DNA of 64,000 nucleotides from SZUA-309 sp965232595 (GCA_965232595.1 OZ246983.1:3720001-3784000); one strand, 5' to 3'; numbered from the stretch's first letter, positions 23,788 through 33,145 are shown. A program made the numbers and translations. Notes: generated by a model from the sequence alone, not told the origin.

Positions 23788-25839
23788 ATGCAGTCTTTCC
23801 CGCTGATCCTTTTCCTCCTGCTCATGGCGCTGCTTCAGGCCTGTGAGCAGGCCCCCTCTGAGGCGCCGTCAGCACAGACCACGGTTGCCCCAGACAACGT
23901 CGACCTGGCGCTGCTGGACACCGCCGTCGCCCCCGGTGACGACTTTTTCCGCTATGGCAACGGCGCCTGGCTTGCGAGCTACGAGTTGCCGCCGGACAAG
24001 TCCTCGTTCGGTAACTTCTACGCGCTGCATGAGCAGTCGCAGGACCGGGTTCAGGGCCTGATCGAGGAGCTGGCAGCGGGCGCGACGGAATCCGGCAGCA
24101 TCGGGCAGAAGATCGGCGACTACTACGCCAGCTTCCTGGATACGGAAACGCTGGATAGCCTCGGGCACGAACCCATCCGCTCGGAGCTCGAGCGGATCCG
24201 GAAGCTGTCCGGCCAGGCAGAGCTTGCCGGCGCCTTCAGCTGGGCCAGCCGGCAGGGGGGCACAGCCCCTATCACCGTCGGCATTCAGATCGACCGCAAG
24301 AATCCGGCGCGTTTCATAGGCGCTGTCTACGCCTCGGGTCTGGGGCTGCCGGAACGGGACTACTACCTGGAAGATTCCGAGCGCTTCCAGAACATCCGCA
24401 CGGCCTACGTGGCGCACATCGAGCAGCTGCTCGAGCTGGTGGAGCTGCCGGAGCTGGCTGCCCAGGCAGAGGCCGTACTGGCGCTGGAAACCGCGATCGC
24501 CGAGGCGCACTGGCCCCGCGCCGATCGACGCAATCGGGACCTCACCTATAACATCGGCTCGCCGGAAAGCCTGGCGGCAGAGTTTCCGGATTTCGACTGG
24601 ACGAGCTTCTTCGAGGCCTCCGGCGTCACCCCGGCAGTCATCAACGTCGTCTACCCCAGCGCCATGGCGCCGATCATCGCTCTGCTCGACGAAGTGCCGC
24701 CGGCAGCCTGGCAGGCTTACCTTGCCTATCACCTGGTCTCCAACAACGCACCGTTTCTGGCGACAGCGATCGACGACGCCAACTTCGAGTTCTACGGCAA
24801 GGTGCTGCGCGGCCAGCAGGAACAGCGCGAGCGGTGGCGCCGGGCTGTAAGCGTGGTGAGCGGCAGCAGAGGTCTGGGTGACGCGATCGGCGAGGTGTAC
24901 GTTCAGCGCTACTTCCCGCCGGAGTCGAAAGCCATGATGCTCGAGCTGGTCGAGAACATGCGCGCGGCGCTCAGCGAACGGGTCGACGGGCTGGATTGGA
25001 TGGGCGACGAGACGAAAGCCAGGGCGCAGGAGAAGCTGCAGGCGTTCCTGCCGAAGATCGGCTACCCGGATCAGTGGCGCGACTACTCGAGCGTTGCCAT
25101 CGATCGAGCGGACCTGATGGGCAACGTTCGCGCTCTGCGAGCGTTCTACCACGAGATATCGCTGGCACGGCTGAACGAGCCGACTGACCGCGGCGAGTGG
25201 TTCTCACCGCCGCAGACCGTTAATGCCTTCTACAACCCGCAATTTAATGCCATCACCTTCCCGGCTGGCATCCTCGAGCCGCCTTTCTTCAACCCAGCGG
25301 CGGACCCGGCCGTAAACTACGGCGCCATCGGCGCCGTGATCGGGCACGAGATGGGCCATGGTTTCGACGATCAGGGGTCGAAGTCGAATGGCGCCGGGGT
25401 TCAGGAGAACTGGTGGACCGATGACGATCGGGCCCGGTTCGAGGCGCGGGCAGACCGCCTGGCCGAGCAGTACTCCGCCTACGAGGCAGTCCCCGGCACC
25501 TTCGTGGACGGCCGATTCACCCTGGGTGAGAACATCGGCGATCTGGGTGGCCTGAACATCGCCTACCACGCCTACCGGGCGAGCCTTGGCGACCGCGAAG
25601 CGCCGGTGCTCGATGGCCTGACCGGCGATCAGCGGTTCTTCCTCGCCTACGCGCAGATCTGGCGTGCGAAGGCGCGGGAGGAAACGCTGGTGGCCCGGCT
25701 CAAGTCAGGCGTCCACTCGCCGGAGCAGTTCCGGGTCAACGGGGTGGTGCGCAACATGGATGCCTGGTACCAGGCCTTCGATGTAAGCGAAGATGCGGCT
25801 CTCTACCTGCCGCCGGAAGAACGGGTGCGCATCTGGTAG
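23788..25839 (+). CDS. M13 family (neprilysin-like) zinc metallopeptidase, lipoprotein
   Basis: A 683-residue endopeptidase. It starts with a lipoprotein signal peptide ending in LLQAC, so it is probably lipid-anchored facing the periplasm. The zinc motif is GHEMGHGFDDQG (His520, Glu521, His524) and the third ligand is the Glu of ENIGDLGG. NAFYNPQFNAITFPAGILEPPFF is the substrate-binding region typical of M13. The family cleaves small peptides before hydrophobic residues. The length is normal for bacterial members. It precedes the aldehyde dehydrogenase gene by 67 bases. Confidence 0.92.
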   Translation: MQSFPLILFLLLMALLQACEQAPSEAPSAQTTVAPDNVDLALLDTAVAPGDDFFRYGNGAWLASYELPPDKSSFGNFYALHEQSQDRVQGLIEELAAGATESGSIGQKIGDYYASFLDTETLDSLGHEPIRSELERIRKLSGQAELAGAFSWASRQGGTAPITVGIQIDRKNPARFIGAVYASGLGLPERDYYLEDSERFQNIRTAYVAHIEQLLELVELPELAAQAEAVLALETAIAEAHWPRADRRNRDLTYNIGSPESLAAEFPDFDWTSFFEASGVTPAVINVVYPSAMAPIIALLDEVPPAAWQAYLAYHLVSNNAPFLATAIDDANFEFYGKVLRGQQEQRERWRRAVSVVSGSRGLGDAIGEVYVQRYFPPESKAMMLELVENMRAALSERVDGLDWMGDETKARAQEKLQAFLPKIGYPDQWRDYSSVAIDRADLMGNVRALRAFYHEISLARLNEPTDRGEWFSPPQTVNAFYNPQFNAITFPAGILEPPFFNPAADPAVNYGAIGAVIGHEMGHGFDDQGSKSNGAGVQENWWTDDDRARFEARADRLAEQYSAYEAVPGTFVDGRFTLGENIGDLGGLNIAYHAYRASLGDREAPVLDGLTGDQRFFLAYAQIWRAKAREETLVARLKSGVHSPEQFRVNGVVRNMDAWYQAFDVSEDAALYLPPEERVRIW

Positions 25840-25869
25840 CCGACGCCGGCAACCGATAGCCACCACTCA

Positions 25870-25885
25870 CGCGCCGACAGGCGCG
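25870..25885 (+). terminator. Small GC hairpin between the M13 peptidase and ALDH genes
   Basis: CGCGCC and GGCGCG form a 6-bp stem with a GACA loop, 31 bases after the peptidase stop and 21 bases before the ALDH start. No T-run follows. It may be a weak terminator or a leader stem. Confidence 0.3.
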
Positions 25886-25906
25886 CTGAATAAAGGACAG
25901 ACAGAC

Positions 25907-27406
25907 ATGGCACATGAAGCAGTTACCCAGGGCGCGGGCCTGACCGCGGCGGAGCTCAGCGGAGGGCCTCTGCGGGTCACCTCGCCCATAGACGGCGCCG
26001 AGCTCGGCAGCGTCGCGGTGATGGAAGCGGCTGCCGTCGATGCGGTGGTAGCGACTGCTGCGAAGGCGTTTGCGGCCTGGCGGCTGGTACCGGCGCCGAG
26101 GCGCGGTGAGTTCGTCCGCCTGCTCGGCAACGAGCTGCGGGCTGAGAAAGAGGCCCTGGCGGCGCTGGTCAGTGCGGAGTGCGGCAAGATCCTCCAGGAG
26201 GGCCTGGGTGAAGTTCAGGAAATGATAGATATCTGCGACTTTGCGGTTGGCTTGTCCCGACAGCTGTACGGCCTGACCCTGCCTTCAGAACGGCCTGGCC
26301 ATGCCATGCGCGAGCTCTGGCAACCCATGGGAACCTGTGGCGTGATCACGGCGTTCAACTTCCCGGTTGCGGTCTGGTCCTGGAACGCGGCGCTGGCTTT
26401 TGTCTGCGGCAATCCGGTGATCTGGAAACCGTCCGAGAAAACGCCCCTGACCGCGCTGGCGGTGCAGAAGATCTACGAAAAGGTGGCAGCTGAGTTCTCT
26501 GAAGCGCCTGCAGGCCTGAACCAGCTGCTGATCGGCGACGCCTCGGTGGGCGAAGCGCTCAGCCGGCACGAAGGGGTGCCCGTCATCTCCGCCACGGGCT
26601 CCACGGCCATGGGCCGCAAGGTTGCTCCGGTGGTTGCGGAGCGGTTCGGCCGCACGATCCTCGAGCTCGGTGGCAACAATGCCATGATCGTCACCGGTTC
26701 CGCTGAACTGGATCTGGCCCTCAGGGCCATCGTCTTCTCGGCGGTGGGCACGGCCGGTCAGCGCTGCACGAGCCTGCGCCGGATCATCGTCCATGAGTCG
26801 GTCTACGATGAGCTGCTCGAGCAGCTGAAGAAGGTCTACGGCAACCTTTCCATCGGCAGCCCGCTCGAGGAAGGGGTCCTGGTGGGTCCGCTCATTGATC
26901 AGGGAGCCTATGACGGCATGCAGGCTGCGCTCGCCAGGGCGAAAGATGCCGGTGGCGTGGTCACCGGCGGGGAGCGGGTGCTCGAGGATCAGTACCCGGA
27001 CGGCTACTACGTGCGCCCGGCCATCGTCGAGATGTCGGCGCAGACGGACGTGGTCCGCACCGAAACCTTTGCACCCATTCTTTACGCCATGAAGTACACG
27101 GACTTCGCCGACGCCCTGGCCATGCAGAACGACGTGCCACAGGGCCTGTCGTCGTGCGTGTTCACCACGAACGTGAAAGAGTCGGAGACCTTTCTGTCGG
27201 CGGCGGGCTCGGACTGCGGGATTGCGAACGTGAACATTGGCCCCTCCGGTGCCGAGATTGGTGGTGCGTTCGGCGGCGAGAAGGAAACCGGCGGTGGCCG
27301 TGAGTCCGGCTCCGACGCCTGGAAGGCTTACATGCGCCGGCAGACGGTGACGGTGAACTATTCCGACGAGCTGCCACTGGCGCAGGGAATCAACTTCGAA
27401 GTCTGA
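25907..27406 (+). CDS. Aldehyde dehydrogenase, ALDH7 (aminoadipate-semialdehyde dehydrogenase) type
   Basis: A 499-residue NAD(P)-dependent dehydrogenase. The signatures are VITAFNFPVAVWSWNAALAF, the active-site ELGGNNAMIV and the catalytic GTAGQRCTSLRR (Cys287), which is the ALDH7 form. NVNIGPSGAEIGGAFGGEKETGGGRESGSDAWK follows the family ending. ALDH7 enzymes oxidise aminoadipate semialdehyde (piperideine-6-carboxylate) in lysine breakdown. The next gene is a saccharopine- or lysine-dehydrogenase, which supports this role. The ATG at 25907 follows AAAGGACAG. Confidence 0.87.
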   Translation: MAHEAVTQGAGLTAAELSGGPLRVTSPIDGAELGSVAVMEAAAVDAVVATAAKAFAAWRLVPAPRRGEFVRLLGNELRAEKEALAALVSAECGKILQEGLGEVQEMIDICDFAVGLSRQLYGLTLPSERPGHAMRELWQPMGTCGVITAFNFPVAVWSWNAALAFVCGNPVIWKPSEKTPLTALAVQKIYEKVAAEFSEAPAGLNQLLIGDASVGEALSRHEGVPVISATGSTAMGRKVAPVVAERFGRTILELGGNNAMIVTGSAELDLALRAIVFSAVGTAGQRCTSLRRIIVHESVYDELLEQLKKVYGNLSIGSPLEEGVLVGPLIDQGAYDGMQAALARAKDAGGVVTGGERVLEDQYPDGYYVRPAIVEMSAQTDVVRTETFAPILYAMKYTDFADALAMQNDVPQGLSSCVFTTNVKESETFLSAAGSDCGIANVNIGPSGAEIGGAFGGEKETGGGRESGSDAWKAYMRRQTVTVNYSDELPLAQGINFEV

Positions 27407-27420
27407 GGGAAGCGACGACC

Positions 27421-28512
27421 ATGACCAACGAAGCGAAGATCAAACGAATTGCCGTGCTCGGCATCGGTGGGGTAGGTGAGCTGGCCGCCCGCCTGCTGAC
27501 CGAATCCGGCTTCGAGGTAACCGGGATCGATGTGGCCACCCCGGAAGGAGAGCTGCCGTTCCGCGTCGCCACCGCGTCGGCTGACGACTTCGATGCCCTG
27601 AAAGGGCTCCTCAATGACCAGGATGCCGTGCTCTCCTGCCTGCCGTACCACCTGAACAAGGAGCTGGCTCGACTGGCCTGCGAGCTTGGCATCTTCTATT
27701 TCGACCTCACCGAGGACGTGCCGACCAAAGAGGTGATTCTGGAGCTGGCGGAGAAGAGCGAGCGGTTGATGGCGCCGCAGTGCGGCCTGGCGCCGGGGTT
27801 CGTCGGCATCGTCGGCGCCCACCTGGCCGAGCAGTTCGACGAGGTGCGCTCTATCAAGCTCAGGGTAGGTGCTTTGCCGCAACACCCGACCGGGCTGCTC
27901 GCCTACTCATTCAACTGGTCGCCGGAAGGGGTGGTGAACGAGTACCTGAACGATTGCGAGGTGATCGAGGACGGTGAGCACAAGTGGGTCTCGCCGATGG
28001 AGTGGGTGGAAACCGTGCATGTGAACGGTGTGCGCCTCGAAGCTTTCACCACCTCTGGTGGGCTCGGCACCATGTGTGACACCTACGCCGGCCAGGTCGA
28101 GAATCTGGACTACAAGACCATGCGCTACCCGGGGCATGCCAGCCTGATGAACTTCTTCTTTCACGAGCTGCTGATGCGGGACGACCGGGAGCTGGCCGGC
28201 CGGATCCTGAAGAACGCCAAACCGCCGGTGGACGAAGACGTGGTGCACGTGCACGTCTCTGCCGAAGGCACCCAGCAGGGCCGGCTCAACCGACGCGAGT
28301 TCGTTCGCTCCTACTACCCGGTGGAGATCGGTGGCCGGATGTGGCGAGCGATCGCCTGGACCACCGCTTCGTCGGTCTGCGCGGTGATCGAGATGGTGTC
28401 TACCGGCTTGTTGCCGGACAAAGGGTTTCTGCGGCAGGAGGCGGTGTCGCTGGAGAAGTTCTTCCAGACCAAGAACGGTGCCCGCTACGAAGCACACGGG
28501 AGAAGAACATGA
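27421..28512 (+). CDS. Saccharopine dehydrogenase-like / lysine 6-dehydrogenase
   Basis: A 363-residue Rossmann dehydrogenase. IAVLGIGGVGELAARLL (about residues 10-26) is the nucleotide loop and VLSCLPYHLNKELARLACE the second Rossmann segment. LAPGFVGIVGAHLA is conserved in lysine 6-dehydrogenases and saccharopine reductases. Together with the ALDH7 gene it would turn lysine, or saccharopine, into aminoadipate. No lysine-ketoglutarate reductase domain is present here, so direct lysine 6-dehydrogenation is the simpler reading. It ends four bases inside the next gene. Confidence 0.8.
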   Translation: MTNEAKIKRIAVLGIGGVGELAARLLTESGFEVTGIDVATPEGELPFRVATASADDFDALKGLLNDQDAVLSCLPYHLNKELARLACELGIFYFDLTEDVPTKEVILELAEKSERLMAPQCGLAPGFVGIVGAHLAEQFDEVRSIKLRVGALPQHPTGLLAYSFNWSPEGVVNEYLNDCEVIEDGEHKWVSPMEWVETVHVNGVRLEAFTTSGGLGTMCDTYAGQVENLDYKTMRYPGHASLMNFFFHELLMRDDRELAGRILKNAKPPVDEDVVHVHVSAEGTQQGRLNRREFVRSYYPVEIGGRMWRAIAWTTASSVCAVIEMVSTGLLPDKGFLRQEAVSLEKFFQTKNGARYEAHGRRT

Positions 28513-28886
28513 TGGGCATTCTCATCCGCACGGCCATCATCGGCCTCGGCATCTGGGTGGCCGCCTGGCTGATCCCGGGCATCAGCACCGACAGCACCGG
28601 TGCCCTCATCTGGGGCGCGATTGCCCTCGGCCTGATCAACGCCTTCGTGCGGCCGATCCTGGTCGTGCTGACATTGCCTGTCACGGTGCTGACCCTCGGG
28701 CTCTTCCTGCTGATCCTCAATGCCGCCATGCTCAACCTGGCCGGCTGGTTCGTTGACGGCTTTCATGTGGATGGCGTGTGGAGCTCCATCTTCGGCGCCA
28801 TCGTGGTCAGCCTGGTGTCGGGCGCCTGCTCGAACCTGATCGGCCCTAAGGGTCGCTACGAGGTGATGATCGTCCGCAGCCGCTGA
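28509..28886 (+). CDS. Four-helix membrane protein of the 'phage holin 4_2' family (PF04020-like)
   Basis: A 125-residue integral membrane protein with four hydrophobic helices. Typical family segments are AAWLIPGISTDSTGALIWGAIALGLINAFVRPIL and FGAIVVSLVSGACSNLI. Despite the family name this is a common chromosomal protein with no proven holin activity. The ATG overlaps the previous stop (ATGATG), so it is translationally coupled to the dehydrogenase. No function can be stated. Confidence 0.75.
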   Translation: MMGILIRTAIIGLGIWVAAWLIPGISTDSTGALIWGAIALGLINAFVRPILVVLTLPVTVLTLGLFLLILNAAMLNLAGWFVDGFHVDGVWSSIFGAIVVSLVSGACSNLIGPKGRYEVMIVRSR

Positions 28887-28910
28887 AGGCCCGCCTGCCG
28901 CCAGCTGGTG

Positions 28911-28916
28911 TAGAAT
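28911..28916 (+). promoter_or_regulatory. Candidate -10 element for the beta-propeller gene
   Basis: TAGAAT within TGGTGTAGAATC lies 38 bases before the ATG at 28954. The same spacing and hexamer occur before the M13 peptidase gene. No convincing -35 is seen. Confidence 0.3.
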
Positions 28917-28953
28917 CTCCCGGTTAGTTGTTACTGGATTGAGGGAGAACTTC

Positions 28954-29982
28954 ATGCGCATTCGCATCGCATCACTCGTGGCTGCAAGTCTGGCTGCTGT
29001 CATCACCAGCAGCGTCGCTCTGGCCGAGAACTCGGCACCAAACCCGTTTACCACCCTGTCTGGCTGGGGCAAGTTGCCTGAAGGACGGGAGTGGGGCTCG
29101 ACCAGCGCCATTTACCCGACCAACGACGGCGAGCACATCTGGGTGGCAGAGCGTTGCGGTGCCAACGTCTGCGTCGACAGCGATGCGGACCCGATCCTGC
29201 TCTTCGATCTGGACGGCAATCTGGTTCGCAGCTTTGGTGCCGGCATGATCGCCTGGCCGCACGGCATCTACGTGGACTCGGACGACAACGTCTGGGTCAC
29301 GGACGGCAACGGCTACGCGCCGATTCCGGATGGCTGGGGTCACGTGATTTACAAGTTCAGCCCGGAAGGTGAGCTGCTGATGACGCTGGGCGAGAAAGGC
29401 GTTGGTGGGGACGGGGAGACGACCTTCCGCAAGCCCTGCGATCTGGTGGTCGCGCCGGATGGCACCATCTTCGTGGCCGACGGGCATGGCTCCGCGCCGG
29501 ATGAGCCGGTGAACAATCGGATCGTCAAGTTCGATTCCGAGGGCAACTACCTCGGCGAGTTCGGCGTTCCCGGCAGCGATGATGGTCAGCTCAACGAGCC
29601 GCACGGACTGGCCATGGACTCCCAGGGTCGGCTCTTTGTCGCCGACCGCGCGAACTCCCGGGTTCAGATCTTCGGCCAGGATGGTGAGCACATCGATACC
29701 TGGTACCAGTTCGGCCGGCCGAGCGGGCTCTTTATCGACAAGAACGACGTCCTCTACTCCGCAGACTCGGAGTCCAACGCCCGTCGCAACACGGGCTACA
29801 AGCGCGGCATCCGCATCGGCTCGGCGAAGGACGGGTTCGTCACCGCGTTCATCCCTGACCCGGAACCGGATCAGGACAACTCGGGGACCAGCGGCGCAGA
29901 AGGGGTTGCGGTGGACGCGGAAGGTAACGTCTACGGCGCTGAGGTTGGCCCGAGAGGCGTGAAGAAGTACGTAGCGAACTAG
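28954..29982 (+). CDS. Secreted NHL-type beta-propeller (peptidyl-hydroxyglycine lyase-like)
   Basis: A 342-residue exported protein. The signal peptide (about 24 residues ending SVALA) is followed by repeated propeller blades, each with a pattern like WPHGIYVDSDDNVWVTDGNG, PCDLVVAPDGTIFVADGHG and EPHGLAMDSQGRLFVADRAN. The arrangement resembles the peptidyl-alpha-hydroxyglycine alpha-amidating lyase type of NHL propellers; the lyase reaction itself is not established for bacterial forms. The ATG at 28954 has GAGGGAG eight bases ahead, preferred over TTG at 28939. Confidence 0.75.
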   Translation: MRIRIASLVAASLAAVITSSVALAENSAPNPFTTLSGWGKLPEGREWGSTSAIYPTNDGEHIWVAERCGANVCVDSDADPILLFDLDGNLVRSFGAGMIAWPHGIYVDSDDNVWVTDGNGYAPIPDGWGHVIYKFSPEGELLMTLGEKGVGGDGETTFRKPCDLVVAPDGTIFVADGHGSAPDEPVNNRIVKFDSEGNYLGEFGVPGSDDGQLNEPHGLAMDSQGRLFVADRANSRVQIFGQDGEHIDTWYQFGRPSGLFIDKNDVLYSADSESNARRNTGYKRGIRIGSAKDGFVTAFIPDPEPDQDNSGTSGAEGVAVDAEGNVYGAEVGPRGVKKYVAN

Positions 29983-29992
29983 GAAGATCCTC

Positions 29993-30787
29993 GTGAGCGA
30001 AGTACTGATAGATGATCGTGGTGCAGTTCGCTGGATCGTGCTGAATCGCCCTGAGGCGATGAACGCCATCACCGGCACCATGCTGGGCGAGCTGAACGAG
30101 GCGCTGAAGGCAGCCGATGACGACGACAACGTCCGGGTCGTGGTGCTGACCGGAGCCGGGCGGGCATTCTGCTCCGGCCTGGATCTGAAGCAGGCTGCGG
30201 CGGGAGAGGGCATCGGCGGCGCCGGCCTGGCGAGCGCGGGCGCCCGTCACTACTCCACCCGGGAGATCTGCACCGTCACCCTGCAGCGCATGGATACGCC
30301 GGTGGTCGCGGTGATCAACGGTGCTGCTGCCGGCTACGGTCTCGACCTGGCGCTCGGCTGCGACATCCGGTTGATGTCGGATAAAGCCGTGCTCATGCCG
30401 GGCTTTGCCAAGATGGGGGTGATACCGGAAAGCGGTGGCACCTGGTACCTGCCGCGGCTCCTTGGCTGGGCGAAAGCCTGCGAGATCTCCATGCTCGGTG
30501 ATCCGCTGGGCGGGGAGGCGTCCGAAGGCTACGGGTTGGTCAACAAAGCCGTGCCGGCGGATGAGCTGGAAGCAGTGGCAACCGAGTGGACGGAGAAGAT
30601 CGCAAGCAACGCGCCGCTGGCGATCAACGAGATGAAGCGCCTGTTCCGGCATGGCCTGACGCAGGACTTCGAGAGTCACTCCCACCACGTGCTGATGAGC
30701 GTGCTCAACCTGTTCAAGTCCGAGGACTTCCGGGAAGGGGTTCAGTCTTTCGTGGAGAAGCGGCCACCCGAGTTCAAAGGCCGCTGA
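29993..30787 (+). CDS. Enoyl-CoA hydratase/isomerase (crotonase family)
   Basis: A 264-residue crotonase-fold protein. The oxyanion-hole loops are GRAFCSGLDLKQ (about residues 56-67) and NGAAAGYGLDLALGCDIRL (about 106-124). The segment GVIPESGGTWYLPRLLG carries the family glutamate. It probably hydrates or isomerises an acyl-CoA in fatty- or amino-acid breakdown. The start is GTG at 29993, 10 bases after the propeller gene. Its last 46 bases overlap the end of the opposite-strand MFS gene. Confidence 0.87.
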   Translation: MSEVLIDDRGAVRWIVLNRPEAMNAITGTMLGELNEALKAADDDDNVRVVVLTGAGRAFCSGLDLKQAAAGEGIGGAGLASAGARHYSTREICTVTLQRMDTPVVAVINGAAAGYGLDLALGCDIRLMSDKAVLMPGFAKMGVIPESGGTWYLPRLLGWAKACEISMLGDPLGGEASEGYGLVNKAVPADELEAVATEWTEKIASNAPLAINEMKRLFRHGLTQDFESHSHHVLMSVLNLFKSEDFREGVQSFVEKRPPEFKGR

Positions 30788-31983
30788 TCGGATCTGGCGA
30801 GGCTTGCGAGCCGGGTGGTCCCCAGCAGCATCAGGGCGGAGACTGCCGTCAGCGTGTAGAGCCCGGCGTTGAAGCCGTGGGTCAGATCGTAGATCAGGCC
30901 GAGCCCCAGCGGTCCGAGCACCCCGCCGACCTCGGCGGCTGAGAAGAACAGGCCGCTGGCGGTTCCCGCCTGCTCCGGTCGCATGCCCGGCAGCTCAACC
31001 AGCGTCAGGATCAGAACCGTCATCAGCGTTGATCGAACAAGCCCCTGCACGAGCAGGGCAACGGTTGTAGTGCCCGGGCCGCTCAGCGTGAGCAGGAAGC
31101 TCGAAACCGCAGCCGCCGCGCAAAGCAACCCGAGAATCACGAAGCGCCGCTCCGGCGTCGCCAGCCGGGGAATGGTCAGGGAGCCGAGAATGCCGATCAG
31201 CATCGGCAGGGCGGCCCAGTAGCCCGCCTGGGTTGCCGTCATGCCGCGCTCGCGAAGCATTTCCGGCAGCCAGTTGTTCAGGCCGTGATTGATGAGAAAC
31301 ACGCCCACGCTCATCGCCAGCACCAGCGGCACGCCGGTGATCGCAACGAGCTGCCTGACGCTCGGCTTCTCCTTCGCGCGCCCGTCGGTGGAGGTGCTCG
31401 GCTCGTCGAAGCCGCGGACCTTGCGGCCGGCGGTGCTGGCGATGGCGTACCAGACGAAGCCTGCAACCACCGCGACCCCACCCCAGAGCGTCAGGATCGA
31501 GCGCCAGCTCTGGTCGAACAGCGGCAGCAGCACGGAGTGCGTCATGGTCAGGGCGAGAATCCCGCCGAGGGTCGGTCCTGTCATGTAGATGCCCATGGCC
31601 AGACCCCGATTGCTGCCTTCGAAGATGCCGGTGACGACCTTCGGCGCGCCAGAGGAAATGATCGGGCCGCCGATGCCGAACAGCATGACGGCCAGCAGCA
31701 GCGTCCAGTAGCCGTCTGCCCAGGCTCTGCCGAAGGACGACAGGGCGACAAAGGCGACGCCGATGACCAGGGCCCGAGTGCCGCCGAGCCGATCGAGCAG
31801 CATCCCGGCAGGAATGGCTGCGGCGATGTAGACGAACTGCCAGGCGCCCATGATGCTGCCCATGGCAGCATGGTTGATCTCGAGCTCAGCCTGGATCAGA
31901 GGCACCAGCGGTGCGATGGAAGAGGCGATCGCGCCGAACGAGAAGTAGCAGAGCCAGAGGCCCAGTAGCAGCAGCCAGCGCAA
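30742..31983 (-). CDS. MFS transporter (CynX/NimT-like)
   Basis: A 413-residue, 12-helix carrier. It has LDRLGGTRALVIG in loop 2-3 and the motif-C region GIYMTGPTLGGILAL in helix 5. The shape and the short N-terminus (helix from residue 3) resemble cyanate/nitrate-type MFS members. The start is TTG at 31983, three bases after the stop of the PhyH gene, so the two are co-transcribed. The 3' end runs 46 bases into the enoyl-CoA hydratase gene on the other strand. The substrate is unknown. Confidence 0.8.
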   Translation of the reverse strand: MRWLLLLGLWLCYFSFGAIASSIAPLVPLIQAELEINHAAMGSIMGAWQFVYIAAAIPAGMLLDRLGGTRALVIGVAFVALSSFGRAWADGYWTLLLAVMLFGIGGPIISSGAPKVVTGIFEGSNRGLAMGIYMTGPTLGGILALTMTHSVLLPLFDQSWRSILTLWGGVAVVAGFVWYAIASTAGRKVRGFDEPSTSTDGRAKEKPSVRQLVAITGVPLVLAMSVGVFLINHGLNNWLPEMLRERGMTATQAGYWAALPMLIGILGSLTIPRLATPERRFVILGLLCAAAAVSSFLLTLSGPGTTTVALLVQGLVRSTLMTVLILTLVELPGMRPEQAGTASGLFFSAAEVGGVLGPLGLGLIYDLTHGFNAGLYTLTAVSALMLLGTTRLASLARSDQRPLNSGGRFSTKD

Positions 31984-31986
31984 GGA

Positions 31987-33111
31987 TTAGAGGGGGAAGG
32001 GCTCGTTGGGCCGGCCGGCCTTTGCCCGCTCCTCCGCAACCACTTCCTGCATGCCATCCCACTCGTGATACATGTTCAGCAGGGCGTACTTCGAACGCTC
32101 GTACTGGGCATCGCCATCAGGGAAATCTATGAAGCCACCGTCCCAGAGCCGATCCGGATGGTCGGAGTTGCCGACCACGTGGTGATGTGGATGCCGCTTA
32201 CGGTTCACCAGGGCAAAGATCGGGCTCTTGCGGGCGCTTGGCCCGTTCTCGTTGCGGGAGCCGCCGTGAGGGATGTGATACATGGCGATGGTGGCGTCCC
32301 CTGGCTTCATGTAGACCGGTGTGGGACGCGGCCAGCGGCGGCCATCCGGCGTAGTCTCCGAGGTCTCGTCCACGAACTGCTCCATGATCGCGTCCGGCAG
32401 GTAACGGAAACCGCAGCGGTTGGGCACGTCGTGGTTGAGTCGCGGCCAGCCCGGGCCGTCGATACCAATGTGGCCGTTCTCGGCGTACTGCCCGCGGAAG
32501 AAGGCCTCCGCGGCATGGTGCCCACCCTTAAGCACGTTGGTCTGGCCGCCGCCGGGCATCGTCTGATCGCTCAGGCAGACGAACAGAAACGCGGTGAAGC
32601 CGCCCATGGAGTTGGTCATGGCCGGATCGTGAAACAGCGGCGAGAAGTTGATGCCGATGTTTTCCGCCGTTCGGCCGATGTCTCCCTTGCGCCCGGTTGC
32701 GATGTAGCGCTGGTAAATCTCTTCGGGCGTCCCGTCGACGGGTTCCTGAGGCGTCTGATAAAGCGCCTGACCGTCGATGTGCAGATCAGCACCGTAGTAG
32801 GGCAGGTCTCTGTCCCGATAACCCATCGGCGCGTAGTGATCACCCGGCTTCTGACCTTTGACCCGAATGATATGCCGGGTGCCGGTGACCGGCTCAAAGT
32901 CGCCCATCAGCTCGTGCATGATCGGGGTGAGCGGTGACAGGTTCACCAGATCGCAGAACGCCTGCTCGTGCGTCAGGTCGTCATCGCGGGTTGCGGATCG
33001 ATAGCGATCCTGGGCTGCCCTGACCAGCTCGTCGGGAATGATGTCTTCGAGAACGAAGAAACCATCGTGATAGAACTGGCGCTTCTCGTCGGTGGTGAGG
33101 CTGGTCTTCAT
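31987..33111 (-). CDS. Phytanoyl-CoA dioxygenase (PhyH) family protein 1
   Basis: A 374-residue Fe(II)/2-oxoglutarate oxygenase. The metal motif HxD is in YGADLHIDGQALY, the distal His in TIAMYHIPHGGSRN with a following Arg for 2-oxoglutarate. TNVLKGGHHAAEAFF is the conserved helix before it. A longer frame exists to 33309, but the ATG at 33111 begins the homologous region and lies after a GCAGGACCG stretch. The length is larger than the usual 270-300 residues. The substrate is unknown. The MFS gene follows three bases later. Confidence 0.82.
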   Translation of the reverse strand: MKTSLTTDEKRQFYHDGFFVLEDIIPDELVRAAQDRYRSATRDDDLTHEQAFCDLVNLSPLTPIMHELMGDFEPVTGTRHIIRVKGQKPGDHYAPMGYRDRDLPYYGADLHIDGQALYQTPQEPVDGTPEEIYQRYIATGRKGDIGRTAENIGINFSPLFHDPAMTNSMGGFTAFLFVCLSDQTMPGGGQTNVLKGGHHAAEAFFRGQYAENGHIGIDGPGWPRLNHDVPNRCGFRYLPDAIMEQFVDETSETTPDGRRWPRPTPVYMKPGDATIAMYHIPHGGSRNENGPSARKSPIFALVNRKRHPHHHVVGNSDHPDRLWDGGFIDFPDGDAQYERSKYALLNMYHEWDGMQEVVAEERAKAGRPNEPFPL

Positions 33112-33145
33112 GATCGGTCCTGCTGGCATTCTAGCAGAGCGCGAC

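Noticed and set aside
28509..28886. Prophage remnant, suggested by the holin family name
   Set aside because: The protein belongs to a widespread chromosomal family, is coupled to a metabolic gene and has no phage genes around it.
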